A DNA stretch of 64,000 nucleotides from Parcubacteria group bacterium (GTDB lineage Bacteria; Patescibacteria; Paceibacteria; SW-4-49-11): assembly GCA_943354045.1 (NCBI GenBank), contig CALRBF010000001.1, forward strand, positions 186,001 to 250,000, read 5' to 3'. Shown here one piece after another: positions 62,826 to 64,000 of the stretch; positions within the stretch are counted from its first letter, which is position 1, and each line of letters starts with the position of its first letter. The translations under genes and the position numbers were made by a program. A model generated the notes under the pieces. It ran no database searches. It was given only the letters and a program-made list of their open reading frames with translations, and was not told where the DNA came from.

Positions 62826-62855
62826 GCCTCCCGATTCCGTCGTGAGGCTTTTTTG
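62826..62855 (+). terminator. Terminator of the small membrane protein gene
   Basis: GCCTC/GAGGC stem (62826-62830, 62844-62848) followed by a T tract. Confidence 0.85.
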
Positions 62856-62864
62856 TATAAAAAC

Positions 62865-62888
62865 CGCCGAGCCCACAAAGACTCGGCG
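62865..62888 (-). terminator. Hairpin, probable terminator of the 62979-63257 transcript
   Basis: CGCCGAG/CTCGGCG arms; the minus strand continues GTTTTTA. Confidence 0.6.
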
Positions 62889-62978
62889 AAGAGGTTGAGA
62901 TGAGGACTCAGTCAGCAGCCCAGCGGCGACCCATCGGAAAATACCATCATCCGCATCTTTAGAGGTGGGTTTTTTCTT

Positions 62979-63257
62979 TTATTTTAGCAAAATAAATCTC
63001 GGACCTATCGAACCATCCCCCTTTGTCACCTCAGTAAGCCAACCATTCTCACCATAGACTTTTCGTGCCCAAGTAATACCAGAGTCTAGATTACGATATA
63101 TCACCACAACTTCTTCGTCCCATTCAGATAAAGCCAGGGAGATAATCTCATATATACTTGTCAAATTACGCCAATTGACATATTGCCCTCCCACAATAAT
63201 CTGAGACGATAATGAATCAATTTTAGATTGTAATTCGGTATTAGAGATATGACCCAT
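62979..63257 (-). CDS. DUF1653-like small protein
   Basis: 92 residues. VGGQYVNWRNLTSIYEIISLALSEWDEEVVVIYRNLDSGITWAR resembles the DUF1653 pattern (GxYxHxK...YEVxxxAxxSE..EexVVYRxL....WVRP). That family is a small beta-rich domain of unknown role. The TATAAT boxes in front give a short leader. A downstream tail to 62865 holds about 90 bases of unexplained GC-richer sequence. Confidence 0.6.
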   Translation of the reverse strand: MGHISNTELQSKIDSLSSQIIVGGQYVNWRNLTSIYEIISLALSEWDEEVVVIYRNLDSGITWARKVYGENGWLTEVTKGDGSIGPRFILLK

Positions 63258-63281
63258 ATTATATTATTTAACTTTGTTTTA

Positions 63282-63713
63282 TTATATTATCTTACTCCGT
63301 ACAAAACAATAATATCGATAAATCCAAAATCCATATATTAGAGTAACTATAATATACAGTACTCTCAACCAAATCCAATATTGAGGCTCTAAGTTTTCAC
63401 GGAAAACCAAACCAAAAGGATACCAATATTCTCGATTCAAGTAATTCACAGCCAAATAATTCTGAAGGGATGTAATAACACATCCCCCCAATACACTTTG
63501 GGACAATGCAATTGCAAAGGTAAAGAATAAAATACCCAATTTAGCATATAAGACGATACGACTATACACCGTGTCTAATACAATTTTCTTTTGAGGGAAA
63601 ATTATATACTCTAATAGAATACACAAAGCAATCACCCAAAAAATAATCCAGTAACTTGGATTATGAAGTCTATCTATCCATTGATTAATTTGTAGGGCAA
63701 TTTGAGGATTCAT
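63282..63713 (-). CDS. Four-helix membrane protein, unknown function
   Basis: 143 residues from MNPQIALQINQW. A TGGTATAAT extended -10 (hexamer at 63723-63728) predicts transcription from about 63716, so upstream in-frame Met codons would not be transcribed and the mRNA is almost leaderless. Four hydrophobic segments; the third loop has SQSVLGGCVITSLQNYLAVN. The pattern of a Gly-Gly-Cys followed by an amphipathic stretch is reminiscent of DUF2784-like proteins, but I do not assign it. Confidence 0.6.
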   Translation of the reverse strand: MNPQIALQINQWIDRLHNPSYWIIFWVIALCILLEYIIFPQKKIVLDTVYSRIVLYAKLGILFFTFAIALSQSVLGGCVITSLQNYLAVNYLNREYWYPFGLVFRENLEPQYWIWLRVLYIIVTLIYGFWIYRYYCFVRSKII

Positions 63714-63782
63714 ATATCCCATATTATACCAGTTGATATGAATTTGCATAGAAGCTGTATGAAATGAAAAGATCGTAGACAA

Positions 63783-63960
63783 ATTATACTTTCGTAGCGG
63801 AGGGTTTATCCCTCCACTATTGTCCTTATTTGGTACTAAAATTCCCCTCTTGAGGGCTTTAAGTCCCTCCTATATTTATTTAGGAGGTGGGTCCGTCGAT
63901 AGACGGTGGGGTGGAATACAGGCGACTGAAAGGTCGCCCCTACGAAAACTCATAGCCTCC
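63783..63960. repeat. Repeat-rich intergenic block at the right end
   Basis: Three repeat units side by side: an inverted copy of the 14157-14195 unit (63853-63887, GGGCTTTAAGTCCCTCC), a GTCCGTCGATAGACGG hairpin segment at about 63890-63906 recalling the 14017-14056 block, and a copy of the GGCGACTGAAAGGTCGCCCC unit at about 63918-63944. No gene is seen to the window end. Confidence 0.7.
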
Positions 63961-64000
63961 CAATTTTTATTTTTACGTAATAGCCCTGAATAAGATGAGA

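Noticed and set aside
62890..62978. A further tiny gene downstream of the DUF1653-like gene
   Set aside because: The only leftward frame is about a dozen codons and has no support beyond position.

Overview
The window looks like chromosome of a small, AT-rich bacterium using the standard code (TGA ends several clear genes, for example rmlC and the glycogen-synthase-like gene). The likely source is a Patescibacteria/CPR lineage. Reasons: compact single-domain enzymes, few visible Shine-Dalgarno sites, several type IV prepilins with large ectodomains, a TraC/VirD4-like pilus or secretion ATPase, a MurE lacking its UDP-binding domain, and almost no biosynthesis beyond wall, sugar-phosphate and isoprenoid steps. 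No rRNA gene is present, so the placement is inference.

Layout. 1-3.2 kb: end of a glycosyltransferase, ruvX, parB-parA and a D,D-carboxypeptidase. 3.2-6.3 kb: tRNA-Arg, gyrB, divergent miaA. 6.3-13.9 kb: one long leftward wall/shape/stress block (rpe, murE-like, murA, relA/spoT, mreB, GT4, heme-type membrane protein). 14.2-20.3 kb: ruvA-rpiB-tkt-ABC transporter-pilin. 20.4-24.7 kb: a thiol-redox island (AhpC, glutaredoxin, two DsbA-like proteins, AhpF-like flavoprotein reductase) plus isopentenyl-diphosphate isomerase. 24.8-35 kb: yibE/F, serS, a sulfatase-modifying-factor-fold pilin, a repeat-rich scar, tRNA-Leu, gtrA, dnaX, a phage-tail-like pilin, trpS. 35-41 kb: pilus/secretion ATPase, PMT-like glycosyltransferase, ftsQ, rpmA. 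41-46.5 kb: alpha-glucan phosphorylase, LamG pilin, GH57-like protein and glycogen-synthase-like enzyme. 46.6-57.4 kb: mutY-like, ileS, two candidate small-RNA units, rmlCD, gnd, valS. 57.4-64 kb: two aberrant tRNA-like genes, a C50-carotenoid gene trio (cruF-like, lycopene-elongase-like UbiA, crtI-like), a PIN toxin-antitoxin pair and small orphan genes.

How it fits together. Rpe, RpiB, transketolase and 6-phosphogluconate dehydrogenase give a nearly complete pentose-phosphate route; no glucose-6-phosphate dehydrogenase is in view. The phosphorylase and glycogen-synthase-like enzyme give a glucan store. IDI type I, the carotenoid trio and the UbiA enzyme indicate isoprenoid use, probably a bacterioruberin-like membrane pigment. 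The redox island looks like a peroxidase system with AhpF split into separate flavoprotein and glutaredoxin.

The most interesting signals are: (i) the haloarchaeal-style C50 carotenoid trio, whose divergent promoter is a palindrome running from start codon to start codon; (ii) two tandem tRNA-like genes, with a full promoter and terminator, whose anticodon arms do not form a normal 7-nt loop; (iii) four scattered prepilins sharing one stalk but carrying different ectodomains, one beside a domain remnant and perfect hairpins; (iv) two promoter styles, an extended -10 (TATGnTATAmT) without evident -35 for most mRNAs and canonical TTGACA/TATAAT for tRNAs and small orphan units; (v) a MutY-like protein without iron-sulfur cysteines and a MurA with Asp instead of the fosfomycin-target Cys.
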